From the NCBI GenBank assembly GCA_021777105.1, contig JAIQZQ010000094.1, positions 1 to 64,000 of the forward strand: DNA of 64,000 nucleotides. The letters are read 5' to 3'. Positions 1-8,024 of the stretch are shown piece by piece (the first letter of the stretch is position 1; every line of letters starts with the position of its first letter). This DNA comes from Candidatus Anammoxibacter sp. (lineage in GTDB: Bacteria > Planctomycetota > Brocadiia > Brocadiales > Anammoxibacteraceae). The notes beneath the pieces are model-generated. The model worked only from the letters and a program-made list of their open reading frames with translations. It made no database searches and was not told where the DNA came from. A program made the position numbers and the translations under genes.

Positions 1-136
1 CAGTATCCAGTATCCAGTATCCAGTATCCAGTATCCAGTATCCAGTATCCAGTATCCAGTATCCAGTATCCAGTATCCAGTATCCAGTATCCAGTATCCA
101 GTATCCAGTATCCAGTATCCAGTATCCAGTATCCAG
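1..136. repeat. Heptamer tandem array (CAGTATC)n
   Basis: A perfect 7-bp unit (CAGTATC) is repeated about 19 times from the first base of the window and ends 1 nt before the stop codon of the next gene. The array may extend upstream of the window. There are no spacers, so it is not CRISPR. A one-base variant (CAGCATC on the opposite strand) forms another array at 6911-6966. Confidence 0.97.
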
Positions 137-137
137 A

Positions 138-1397
138 TCACAGGCTATCCAGCAATTCCCCCTTTGTGTACTGAAAGTCTTTATAGCTTATCAACCCGTC
201 CTGCTCTAGTTTTTTCAACTCTTTCAGGCTGGTTTTAATGTCGTACATATGAAATTCCGTTAACAATTCATCTTTTTTTTGGTTATAGTCGTTTACGGTG
301 ATCAAACCATCATTCATCAAATCCCTTAAAGCGTAAAACTTATTGCTTAAAGCTGAAATATCATTTGTTGCGGATTTACGGTTTATGCTCGGTTCGCTCC
401 TTCTTTGGCCTGCATACCTTTTATCCCTTTCCTCCGCATACCTCTTTTCCCTTTCCGTTGGCCTTTTTCTTTCGGCCGGCGGATCATAAAGTGATGGAAA
501 TTCTTTTACAGGCGCTTGTTCCCGGTATGGTTCCCGGTATGATTCATTATACGGCTCTTGATAGCGCTGCGTTCCCTGATCTTTTTTGTCTTTTTCCGCA
601 AGCATTTGCTCCAGTTTTTTTATCCTGTCTTCCAGCGGGTTGAACATTGGCTTCAACTTTTTATCATATTTTATCGCAGCGTCCTGCTTTTGTTGCTGAA
701 CGGTCTTAATAAACATCGCGTTTTTAAAATCAATGATCAGCCAGTTTTTATGATCTTTTTTAAGTTGTTGCCCGGACTTGGCGACGATTTCCCAATAGTG
801 GCTCTTTTTAACATTAGTAGGCTCTTTGTTGCGCTCCAACTTTCTGGTTTTTACAACAGAACTCAGGCTTACGTTCTTCCTGTCCCTTATATGCGCGAAA
901 GCAATGTTCAGCTTGTCCCCAGTCATAAAAAGCGAAAAAGTCGTGTAAAGCCCTTGAAGAAGGAATCTGTCTGAGTATGAGTTGATCAGCAAGTCCTGCT
1001 GAGGGGTTGATTTTGAAAACGCTTCTAAAATGAGCGGCGTTAATTTCGCTATCTCATCGTCCTGAAAAACCGGCTTTCCGGGAGATGTGATTTTCCTTTT
1101 CATTATTTTCTTCGTTATGTTTTTATCTACATAATAAACGGTAGAGAGGACGTCTACAAGTTGATCTTTGGTGAAAAAATATGGATGATTAAACTTTTGC
1201 GTTGCCAGGCCTGATTTGTCGGGAGCTATGCGCAGCTTTAAAGTTGTTTTGCCTCTTTTATAGACCTTATTTAACTGATCGTCGTCCGATTTAGATCTGC
1301 CGAAACCAAAGGCAATTGGCGCGCGCCAAATCAGCGCCATTGCTGCAATGAGAACTGATAAAATGATAAACTTGTGAATTTTCGTGAATTTTTTCAA
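138..1397 (-). CDS. Membrane-anchored protein with two C-terminal SHOCT-like domains
   Basis: The N-terminus is Lys-rich and followed by one hydrophobic segment (FIILSVLIAAMALIW), which predicts a signal anchor. A globular middle, a charged low-complexity linker rich in Arg, Glu, Pro and Tyr, and two tandem C-terminal copies of a short helical motif follow (LRDLMNDGLITVNDYNQKK and LKKLEQDGLISYKDFQYTK). These copies fit the SHOCT pattern, a roughly 30-residue domain thought to mediate oligomerisation. The frame is open to a TTG at 1475, but those extra residues would be read through a palindromic repeat at 1418-1435, so the TTG at 1395-1397, just before the anchor, is preferred. Specific function is unknown. 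The stop codon almost touches the heptamer array. Confidence 0.75.
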   Translation of the reverse strand: MKKFTKIHKFIILSVLIAAMALIWRAPIAFGFGRSKSDDDQLNKVYKRGKTTLKLRIAPDKSGLATQKFNHPYFFTKDQLVDVLSTVYYVDKNITKKIMKRKITSPGKPVFQDDEIAKLTPLILEAFSKSTPQQDLLINSYSDRFLLQGLYTTFSLFMTGDKLNIAFAHIRDRKNVSLSSVVKTRKLERNKEPTNVKKSHYWEIVAKSGQQLKKDHKNWLIIDFKNAMFIKTVQQQKQDAAIKYDKKLKPMFNPLEDRIKKLEQMLAEKDKKDQGTQRYQEPYNESYREPYREQAPVKEFPSLYDPPAERKRPTEREKRYAEERDKRYAGQRRSEPSINRKSATNDISALSNKFYALRDLMNDGLITVNDYNQKKDELLTEFHMYDIKTSLKELKKLEQDGLISYKDFQYTKGELLDSL

Positions 1398-1417
1398 CGG
1401 ATTTTTTCCACAAAAGT

Positions 1418-1435
1418 CCCCTCTAACAAGAGGGG
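1418..1435. repeat. Short palindrome CCCCTC-6-GAGGGG
   Basis: Six-base perfect arms flank a 6-nt loop, embedded in a CCCCTAAAT-type context that resembles small dispersed palindromes of many bacterial genomes. It lies in the possible 5' extension of the SHOCT gene and argues for the internal start of that gene. Confidence 0.55.
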
Positions 1436-1486
1436 ATTTAGGGGTGTGTATAAGTTTGTTAAATAACGCGAACAATTGCCGCTTAT

Positions 1487-2536
1487 CTATAATCTCTCTT
1501 TCAGTTTGTCCGTGACCCCCTTAAGGGTTTCCATCACCTGATCAGCGGTTTCAACGCTTAACGAGCCTGTGCCGCAACTTGGCGTAATTAGCGAATTTTT
1601 GAATATCACATCAACATCCATGCCTTTGCCCTTCATCTTTTCTATGCCGGCATCAAACCTTTTCAGCAGCGAATCAACCGTCTCATTTTTAATATCGTCC
1701 GAGGTCGGCACAAGCCCCCAGGCCAGTATGCCGCCCCTTTCAAAAAAGTTCTTAACATCGTTTGAGTATAAAAGCAGCTCATCCATGTAGCCGTATGCGT
1801 CAAAGTTTATAATGTCAACCGTAGTCTCCATCAACATTGAAAAATCGGTGTTGCCGCAACAATGTATGCCCACAAGCGCTCCGCGTTCATGAACTACCTC
1901 AAATATTTCGTTTAGGGAGTTGACGGCCTGCTCATGTTTAATATTGGCAAAGGCCGACCCAATGCTTGACAAATAAGGCTCGTCTACAAAAATAATGCGC
2001 GGTAGATTAAACTTTTTATATTGATCCAGCTGCCAGGCCGCCTTCATGCCCAGCGTCTTAACAATCGCGTCTAAAAACGATTCATTGTTAATTGCCGCGA
2101 TTTTGTTGCTGTCCTTTGTTATGCCCGCTAAGGTTATAGGCCCCACAATTTGCCCTTTTAAAGCGCGTATGCCGGCCATGTCCGATTGTTCAAGGCGTTC
2201 AATAAAAGCGTGAAAACCTGAAGCAAACTTTTTGCTGATTGCAAAATAGTCCATATCCTTTGCCAGATATTTCTCGTAAAACGTCTCCATCTCCCCGGCA
2301 AAATCGTTCTCAACGTCCATACATGCCGTTTTGTTATCATAATCTATTCTAAAACAAGGGAGCCCTTCGGTGTATTGCACGCACATCTCCTCCTGATACC
2401 CGTTGGCCGTTAATTGCGGCCAGCAAGGAACCTCTGGAATTGTGCGCATTACCAGAGAGCATATACCTTCAATATCAGAATGGGGAAAACTGCCTATCGC
2501 CGATCCCGCGAAATTTGCGTTAAATGTATTTGTCAT
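1487..2536 (-). CDS. UROD/MetE-like superfamily protein (methionine synthase II-like)
   Basis: This 349-residue protein fits the TIM-barrel superfamily of uroporphyrinogen decarboxylase and cobalamin-independent methionine synthase. The start (GSAIGSFPHSD) resembles the MetE C-terminal barrel. Candidate zinc and thiol-activating ligands are visible: His225 with Cys226/Cys227 (GIHCCGNTD) and Cys321 (TPSCGTGSL), plus Asp185-Glu186 in VDEPYLS. The retained ligands suggest a methyltransferase acting on a thiol, but the N-terminal half of true MetE is absent, so the substrate is unknown. The gene stands 11 nt or more from its neighbours and no corrinoid protein gene is nearby. Confidence 0.8.
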   Translation of the reverse strand: MTNTFNANFAGSAIGSFPHSDIEGICSLVMRTIPEVPCWPQLTANGYQEEMCVQYTEGLPCFRIDYDNKTACMDVENDFAGEMETFYEKYLAKDMDYFAISKKFASGFHAFIERLEQSDMAGIRALKGQIVGPITLAGITKDSNKIAAINNESFLDAIVKTLGMKAAWQLDQYKKFNLPRIIFVDEPYLSSIGSAFANIKHEQAVNSLNEIFEVVHERGALVGIHCCGNTDFSMLMETTVDIINFDAYGYMDELLLYSNDVKNFFERGGILAWGLVPTSDDIKNETVDSLLKRFDAGIEKMKGKGMDVDVIFKNSLITPSCGTGSLSVETADQVMETLKGVTDKLKERL

Positions 2537-2577
2537 GGTTTTTATTCTTGGTTGATAATAATATTAAAAATATAAAA

Positions 2578-2602
2578 AGTGACACAGGCTTCTTTGCCTG
2601 TG
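2578..2602. repeat. Diverged copy of the CACAGGC...GCCTGTG palindromic repeat
   Basis: This is a 25-bp element between the UROD-like gene and thyX with arms CACAGGC and GCCTGTG. It matches the family seen as a perfect inverted pair at 4735-4795 and as a single copy at 33240-33264, with a few substitutions. The rest of the gap up to 2744 shows nothing recognisable. Confidence 0.7.
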
Positions 2603-2744
2603 ATTAATTGGATTATAAATGGATTTCCATTTTAAGCCGTTTTATGGTTGGTATTTATAACAAAACAGCCGTTTTTTTGGAGTTAATTAACCGTGTTAAT
2701 TTTATAATATACATAAGTCTTCCGGGCGTTGGTTGTATACCTTA

Positions 2745-3476
2745 TCACATTTCCCTAAAAAACTTCCTTACCTCATCATGTTTTCCGCAACTCATCTTTC
2801 CTTCCGCGCAACCGCCTTTTACACAACCCGGCCCGGCGTTTGCAAATATTGTCGGCGCCTCGGTTTTTGCGAGTCTTAGCATCTCAACGGCCATTTCCCT
2901 TATCTCCCATTGCGCCCGCTTACAGCATCTAATAGTGAAGAAATGCAAAAGCTCCCTAGCGTTCATCGAGATAATAATCTTGGTCTCTACCGCGTTCGGC
3001 AAAAGGAACCGCGCGTCCTCATTTGCTTTTTCGCCCCCGCCTTCAATTGAGTTGACAAGCTCGTTGTACCACGCCTGCATCTCCTTCATACGGTCGGCAA
3101 ACCACTCCTGCTTGCCTGCCTGTTTAACGCTGTCCGGCACAATATAATTAAATTCCGCGTTTTCTTCATTTCCGTCCGCCCTTACGTAACGTTGGCTTTG
3201 TTGGGAGTATGAGGCCAATCTATGCCTGACCAGTTGATGCGAGCATGCCCTTGAAATGCCCTCAACTCCAAACGTGAACGAAACGTGTTCAAAAGGCGAG
3301 GCGTGCCCAATTGTGATAAGCTTTTCAATAAACTTACGCTGATCGTTGCTTTCTATTTTTTCCTTAAGCTCGTCAATTGTCGCTGAACTATAGCACAATT
3401 TTGCGGCATGAGAGACTGTTTCCTCTGGATCGGGAGTGGACTTTAATAAAACTACTTTTAATTTAGTTTCAGGCAA
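2745..3476 (-). CDS. thyX: Flavin-dependent thymidylate synthase ThyX
   Basis: ThyX makes dTMP from dUMP with methylene-tetrahydrofolate and FAD/NADPH. The diagnostic RHR-x7-S signature is exact at residues 84-94 (RHRLASYSQQS). His58 and Glu63 in GHASPFEHVSF fit the family's substrate-binding region, and the length (243 residues) is normal. No thyA is visible, so this is probably the organism's dTMP route. The final 40 residues are Cys- and Lys-rich (CVKGGCAEGKMSCG), a modest oddity that could bind metal or just be a divergent tail. It stands alone between unrelated minus-strand genes. Confidence 0.95.
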   Translation of the reverse strand: MPETKLKVVLLKSTPDPEETVSHAAKLCYSSATIDELKEKIESNDQRKFIEKLITIGHASPFEHVSFTFGVEGISRACSHQLVRHRLASYSQQSQRYVRADGNEENAEFNYIVPDSVKQAGKQEWFADRMKEMQAWYNELVNSIEGGGEKANEDARFLLPNAVETKIIISMNARELLHFFTIRCCKRAQWEIREMAVEMLRLAKTEAPTIFANAGPGCVKGGCAEGKMSCGKHDEVRKFFREM

Positions 3477-3522
3477 TGTTGAAATGTGACAAAAAAATTA
3501 GCGGTTTAATTATTATAAAGGA

Positions 3523-4545
3523 TCACCTCAAGGCCTTTTGGCCCATCTTTTTTCTAAATCCCATCAATAACTCCCTTAAGAAGAGGGTTTTATTGTCAAG
3601 CACTTTCATATGAAACGGCAGAACGCAACCGCAACGTCCGCAATCGGCCTGCGGGCCAAGCATGCACGGCCTTTTTCGGTTGCCTTGCGGATCAAGGCAG
3701 TACGCCACTTTTTTAAACAAACAGTTCAGGGTAACGTCTTGGCATTTGTCCGATTTCATATATTGCAGCACTGTAGTCGGCACGCCTATAAAGTCGCCGT
3801 ATTTCTCTTCCTTCAGCCTTATCAGATCGTCCAAAATCTTGTCGCGCAACTCCCAGCTGAGCCCAAGCTTGTCGTTATTCTCCTTGCCGCCTATCGGCGT
3901 ATATATCTGGAACAGGCACGCCTTTACCCCCGTGTCATGCCAATCTTCAATAAACCGCTCAACACCGGTGTAATTCTCGCTGTTTATCACCATTGACACA
4001 ATGATCTTTAAATCCGGCCTGCCCGAAGCGTTTTTGCGCGTCTTTTCATACATCCCCGCTCCGCGTATCTCATCATGCATCTCCTTTGGGCCGTCAACCG
4101 ATATATAAAAGTTAACATCCGGCCAGTTCGGCAGCTCAATAGTGCCGTTGGTCGCAATAAGGTTTGATTTAAAATAGGGCATGCCCTGCTCAATCAAATC
4201 CTGCCTTAAAAGCGGCTCCCCGCCAACCCAGGAACACTGATAAAAAGGGAAATCCGTCTCTTTTAATGACTCAAGCTTAGCAATCCACTGCTCATTGGTA
4301 AGCTCGTCCTTTGCGTTATAATCATGGGCAAAGAAGTAGCAATGCTTGCAACGCAGGTTGCACCTGTTTGTAATATCAAACGAGCTTATCATGCCCGCCG
4401 GCCTGCCGAACAGGTCAAACCTGGCAAGATCATAGATTTTAAAAAAGAACTTGGTCGGGTTTTTCCCAATCGTATCACACCATGCGTCAAATATCTCGTC
4501 TCTTAATGACCATTTAGGCCCAATTTTTCCATTAGTTTTCACCAT
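3523..4545 (-). CDS. Radical SAM protein with a Cys-rich C-terminus
   Basis: The [4Fe-4S]/SAM motif CxxxCxxC is at residues 62-69 (CNLRCKHC), followed by the GGEP motif (VGGEPLLRQD) and a strand with the SVDGP pattern, all typical of SPASM/PqqE/HpnH-like radical SAM enzymes. Six cysteines crowd the C-terminus (CLFKKVAYC, CMLGPQADCGRCGC) and could hold an auxiliary cluster. The ATG at 4543-4545 is chosen because residues upstream of it in the frame do not look like the family; an in-frame start at 4584 exists. No substrate peptide or lipid-biosynthesis partner lies nearby, so the reaction is not assigned. Confidence 0.85.
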   Translation of the reverse strand: MVKTNGKIGPKWSLRDEIFDAWCDTIGKNPTKFFFKIYDLARFDLFGRPAGMISSFDITNRCNLRCKHCYFFAHDYNAKDELTNEQWIAKLESLKETDFPFYQCSWVGGEPLLRQDLIEQGMPYFKSNLIATNGTIELPNWPDVNFYISVDGPKEMHDEIRGAGMYEKTRKNASGRPDLKIIVSMVINSENYTGVERFIEDWHDTGVKACLFQIYTPIGGKENNDKLGLSWELRDKILDDLIRLKEEKYGDFIGVPTTVLQYMKSDKCQDVTLNCLFKKVAYCLDPQGNRKRPCMLGPQADCGRCGCVLPFHMKVLDNKTLFLRELLMGFRKKMGQKALR

Positions 4546-4669
4546 AATAACGACCATACTATCAAATGACGCGAAATAAAGCAAAATGAAATTAAGGGAT
4601 GGTTTAAGCGGCTATTGGAAGGGAATGATGCTACAAAACAAGAGCGCTAAAACCTGAATTGTGCTATTT

Positions 4670-4705
4670 TTTATCTAATAGGCCTTAAACTATTGTGGGA
4701 ATGAG
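4670..4705. repeat. Dispersed 36-bp element, copy 1
   Basis: The segment beginning TTTATCTAATAG and continuing TTAAACTATTG recurs with a few mismatches at 25125-25160. Both copies are intergenic. It could be a degraded mobile element end or a shared regulatory stretch. Confidence 0.55.
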
Positions 4706-4734
4706 TTTTTTATAGTCGCCCGATGGGGATTGTT

Positions 4735-4795
4735 AGTGGCACAGGCATCCTTGCCTGTGTTTCAATTGATCACAGGCAAGGATGCCTGTGCCACT
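4735..4795. repeat. Perfect 25-bp inverted repeat (CACAGGC family)
   Basis: Two 25-nt arms (4735-4759 and 4771-4795) are exact reverse complements around an 11-nt loop, and each arm contains its own CACAGGC...GCCTGTG palindrome. Single copies of the arm occur at 33240-33264 (perfect) and 2578-2602 (diverged). In RNA it would form a very stable hairpin. The rest of 4585-4947 holds only the 36-bp element; no gene is seen. Confidence 0.93.
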
Positions 4796-4947
4796 GTTTT
4801 ATAAAAATTACAAAGGAGCTTAATTCAGATTCTGAATTAAATTTATGGACGCGACCTCTGTGTGATCTAATGAAGAGCCGGCACAACACAAGGCAGTTTG
4901 TAAATTCCTAATAAAGTCAATATTAACTCTCAATATCATAAATAATG

Positions 4948-5505
4948 CTAAAAATTGAATATCGTCTCAAAACTTATTTCAAAACCTTTGAGAAGAGGGG
5001 ATTCAACATTATTGGCTGTTTTTGGAGCATTTGTAAGCCGGTATGCGCCGTTATCAAGAACATAGACTTCTACTGTCTTTTCTTCAGGTTTAACTATCCA
5101 ATACTCCTTTACGCCAAATTTAGCGTAAAGCCTCTTTTTCCGTTCCGTATCGCGGTAAGCGCTACTTTCAGAGACTATTTCAATTGCAAGGTCAGGCGCG
5201 GCCTGAATGTTTTTATCGCCTATTATGTTGAGCCTCTCTTTTGAAATGAACATAATGTCCGGCTGCATTACGTTCTCATCATCAAAATGCACATCGCATG
5301 GGGCGTCAAAAACTTTTCCAAGTTTATTATTATTGACAAATATTCTTAATTCTAACTCAATATTTCCTGAAATTGTTTGGTGGTTTGGCGTAGGCGACGG
5401 ATTCATTAGCAACTCTCCCTCTATAAGTTCATAACTTTCATCGTCAGAGGTATTTAGATAATCCTCATAACTGTATTTTTTCTTTTCCGTGAGAGTCAGC
5501 GTCAT
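4948..5505 (-). CDS. Uma2 family (PD-(D/E)XK) nuclease-like protein
   Basis: At 185 residues this is the normal size for Uma2/DUF820 proteins. The conserved core is visible: YELIEGELLMNPSPTPNHQ near the start, then candidate catalytic residues in order, Asp in MQPDIMFI, Glu in LAIEIVSESS, and Lys in the YAKFGVKEYWIV strand-helix segment. This order fits a PD-(D/E)XK endonuclease fold. A strong ribosome site (AAGGAGG) precedes the ATG. Such genes are numerous in cyanobacteria and some other lineages and their cellular role is unclear. It is a single gene with repeat-bearing flanks. Confidence 0.9.
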   Translation of the reverse strand: MTLTLTEKKKYSYEDYLNTSDDESYELIEGELLMNPSPTPNHQTISGNIELELRIFVNNNKLGKVFDAPCDVHFDDENVMQPDIMFISKERLNIIGDKNIQAAPDLAIEIVSESSAYRDTERKKRLYAKFGVKEYWIVKPEEKTVEVYVLDNGAYRLTNAPKTANNVESPLLKGFEISFETIFNF

Positions 5506-5874
5506 AACAACCTCCTTTAAATAAAAATGTTATTCAATTATTATAACCTTACGCTTTTTATATTTCTATTTTAAATATAAACGTTGACGTCAGTTACGCG
5601 CAACAACTTTACGCGCATAGGGCGGTCATAAGTCTAAATTTACACATTACTCGTCCCCCTCTTTTTAGAGGAGATGCGGTTCGTTGCAGCTTGTTTTGTT
5701 GGTTATAGTTGTGAGCAATGAGTAGCGCTTAGCCTTGCAACAAACGCTAAAGCGCCTATTTGAATCCTGTTTTTAGAAAAAATTTCAAGAAAATGTTAAA
5801 AAATTTGTCCATTTGTGTATAATTGTTCATTATTTATATTGAAAATGACGCGTTTATGCCTGGAGCAAATTGAT
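5506..5874. other. Intergenic stretch without a recognised gene
   Basis: A divergent gap of about 370 bp separates the Uma2 gene and the nucleotidyltransferase. No convincing ORF or RNA was seen. Promoters for both neighbours must lie here, but none was clear enough to call. Confidence 0.5.
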
Positions 5875-6912
5875 ATGAAGGAAAATTATCTAACAATTAT
5901 ACCGGCGGCCGGCAGGGGGCTACGGGCTATCTGTCTGACCGGTTATGGGGCAACGTTGAAACCGTTTATTAACGCCACTGAACGCGGGGCAACCGTGTTG
6001 GAGGAGATTGTAAGAGAGCTGGAACGTTCAGGCCTTAATGATCTGGCAATGGTTGTGGCTAATGAGGAGGATGAAAACAGCTTTACCGAGTTTTTCAGGC
6101 CGTTTGACCGTCAACCAAATCTTGAAAGCGATCTTGAAGCAAAGAAGAAATTTGACGATATTGAGTTTATAAAAAAAATGGCTGCTCTTGATATATCCTA
6201 CTTCTTTCAACGCGTGGCTAACGGCTTTGGCGACGCAATTGCCAAGGCGCAACCAAAACTTGAGCAAAAAAAGGCTGAAGGCAAACCTTACGCCGGGGCG
6301 GTTGTGGCGCTTGGCGACGATATGATCTATTCAAACGCGCCCGGCTGTGAACAGATGATTTCCGCGCACAAACAGACGGGCTGCATGATTGTCGGCGTGC
6401 AGCAGGTTACTTATGAGGAGGCGAAGAAATTTGGAGTTGTATTGATAGATACGACAAATGGCGGGCTGGACCTGGGCGCGGATTTTTCAGGCAAAGCAGC
6501 GTATAAAGTCACCGGTATTGAGGAGAAACCAAAAGACCCTATGCCTAACATTGTTAACGGCAATAAACAGTATTACGCAATCCTGGGCCGGTACGTCCTG
6601 AATGAAGGGGATATAAACTTTTTAAGCGGCAAAACGGGCACACCTAAAGACGAACTTGACTTTACAACTCTGTTCAAGATGAATATTGAAAAAGATAATT
6701 TAATCGCGGTGGAAATAGAGGGGGATTGGCTGACTGTCGGCAGCTCGCTTGCGGCGCAAAAAGCCGCGATTAAATATGGAATCGGCCAATGCAAAAAGGG
6801 GGGTGAACTCGGCTCCGAAGGCAAACAACTTGCGCTCTATGCAATTGAAGCGCTAAAAGAGAACGGCATTGTTGTTGAAGAAGCGCCTGGGGTGTATAAG
6901 CTGGCGACTTGA
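5875..6912 (+). CDS. NDP-sugar pyrophosphorylase-like nucleotidyltransferase
   Basis: The N-terminus TIIPAAGRGLRA and the downstream LKPF resemble the GxGxR...PK nucleotide-binding signature of sugar-1-phosphate nucleotidyltransferases (GalU/GlmU type), but the spacing between the Gly-rich loop and the Lys is longer than usual. Later segments fit the family: VVALGDDMIY (metal/nucleotide site), GIEEKPKDP (sugar-binding EKP) and GDWLTVGSSLA near the end. It probably charges a sugar-1-phosphate with UTP or another NTP. The start at 5875 has GGAG nine bases upstream and begins just before the motif; an in-frame start at 5815 would add a non-conserved leader. Its stop codon overlaps a heptamer array. 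Confidence 0.8.
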   Translation: MKENYLTIIPAAGRGLRAICLTGYGATLKPFINATERGATVLEEIVRELERSGLNDLAMVVANEEDENSFTEFFRPFDRQPNLESDLEAKKKFDDIEFIKKMAALDISYFFQRVANGFGDAIAKAQPKLEQKKAEGKPYAGAVVALGDDMIYSNAPGCEQMISAHKQTGCMIVGVQQVTYEEAKKFGVVLIDTTNGGLDLGADFSGKAAYKVTGIEEKPKDPMPNIVNGNKQYYAILGRYVLNEGDINFLSGKTGTPKDELDFTTLFKMNIEKDNLIAVEIEGDWLTVGSSLAAQKAAIKYGIGQCKKGGELGSEGKQLALYAIEALKENGIVVEEAPGVYKLAT

Positions 6913-6966
6913 TGCTGGATGCTGGATGCTGGATGCTGGATGCTGGATGCTGGATGCTGGATGCTG
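6911..6966. repeat. Heptamer tandem array (GATGCTG)8
   Basis: Eight perfect 7-bp units begin inside the stop codon of the preceding gene. On the opposite strand the unit reads CAGCATC, a single-base variant of the CAGTATC array at 1-136. A further imperfect unit is seen near 7002. Confidence 0.95.
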
Positions 6967-7056
6967 CACACTTGTCAGTTGTGCAGCTGTTAGTGGCGCT
7001 TGTTGGATGCTGGATTCGCGGCGGCGGAATCGTTCTTAAATTCCGATTTTGCTTTT

Positions 7057-7133
7057 ACCGATTACCGATTACCGATTACCGATTACCGATTACCGATTAC
7101 TGATTACTGATTACCGTTTACCAATTACCGACT
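7057..7133. repeat. Heptamer tandem array (ACCGATT)n
   Basis: Six perfect units are followed by about five degenerate ones (ACTGATT, ACCGTTT, ACCAATT). Scattered short runs of the same heptamer occur near 28812, 34680, 59390, 59537 and 59670, always intergenic. Confidence 0.93.
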
Positions 7134-7139
7134 TTACAA

Positions 7140-7346
7140 ATGACAAAATTCCGATTGTATCTAATTTTAGGCCTGTTTCTGATTACCACGGTTCCGTGGT
7201 TTTTTACAAAGACACATGAGAGCCATATACTTGGATTTCCGACCTGGGCTTTTTATTGCTTTTGTATGACGGCCGCTTACGCGGTATTGATATGCTTTTT
7301 TATCGGCAGATATTGGCATATTTCCGCCGGAAATGATGATGATTAA
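7140..7346 (+). CDS. Small two-TM protein, DUF3311-like
   Basis: This 68-residue protein has two hydrophobic segments (LYLILGLFLITTVPWFF and FYCFCMTAAYAVLICFFIG) and ends in RYW plus an acidic tail. This layout resembles the small DUF3311 proteins that accompany sodium:solute symporters, but no symporter gene follows here. No clear ribosome site is present, and the gene begins immediately after a heptamer array. The call rests on the membrane pattern and uninterrupted frame. Confidence 0.55.
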   Translation: MTKFRLYLILGLFLITTVPWFFTKTHESHILGFPTWAFYCFCMTAAYAVLICFFIGRYWHISAGNDDD

Positions 7347-7381
7347 ATTGTTAAATAACCATAAGCTTTAAGCCAAAATCC

Positions 7382-8023
7382 GTGTCAACGAATAACGAAA
7401 TATTAAACTCTGCTGAGTTTCTGCAAATAGCAAAAGAGATAGCTGAAGTTGCCGGGTTTCTTTCAGGCAAGGGGTGGACTCCAGCTACCAGCTCCAATTT
7501 TTCCGCCGTGATTCCCGGCAGTAACGGGTTTATTGCCGTTTCAAAGTCAGGGGTAGAAAAAGACGCCTTTAGTGTAAACGACGTTATGGTTGTTGATGGG
7601 TGCGGGAATCCTCTTGCGCCGTTAAATTGCGAGCCGTCGGCTGAAACGTTAATACACGCCTCTCTTTATAATGATCCCTGCATTGGCGCGGTTCTGCATA
7701 CCCATTCCGTTAGCGGCACAGTTGTGTCAGTTTCGTACGCTGATCAAAATCTGATCAAATTTTCCGGGCTTGAGATACTTAAAGGGCTGCATGGAAACGA
7801 AACTCATGAAAGCGAAGAAATGGTTCCAATATTTCGCAACTCGCAGGATATGCCGGCTTTATCGCGCGAGATTGAGAATTATAAGAATGGCAATCCGAAT
7901 ATGGCCGGCTTTTTAATTGAAGGGCATGGCCTTTACACCTGGGGACGCGACTTAAAAGACGCTAAACGGCATGTGGAGGTATTTGAATTTCTGTTTGAAT
8001 ATTTATTGGCAGGAGGAAAATAG
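7382..8023 (+). CDS. mtnB: Methylthioribulose-1-phosphate dehydratase MtnB
   Basis: This class II aldolase-fold enzyme dehydrates 5-methylthioribulose-1-phosphate in methionine salvage. The MtnB pattern is clear: GWTPATSSNFS near residue 35, the catalytic Glu in EPSAETLIHASLY, the zinc-binding LHTHSVSGTVVS and a third His in EGHGLYTWGRD. Length is 213 residues, normal for the family. Translation starts at GTG. The gene is followed after 1 nt by mtnD, so the two are probably co-translated. No mtnA or mtnK is in the window. Confidence 0.93.
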   Translation: MSTNNEILNSAEFLQIAKEIAEVAGFLSGKGWTPATSSNFSAVIPGSNGFIAVSKSGVEKDAFSVNDVMVVDGCGNPLAPLNCEPSAETLIHASLYNDPCIGAVLHTHSVSGTVVSVSYADQNLIKFSGLEILKGLHGNETHESEEMVPIFRNSQDMPALSREIENYKNGNPNMAGFLIEGHGLYTWGRDLKDAKRHVEVFEFLFEYLLAGGK

Positions 8024-8024
8024 T

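Noticed and set aside
1-136. Possible CRISPR array
   Set aside because: The repeat is a simple 7-bp tandem unit with no spacers and no cas genes nearby.
2608-3147. Plus-strand open frame of 179 codons
   Set aside because: Antisense to thyX, whose motifs are clear; no family resemblance.
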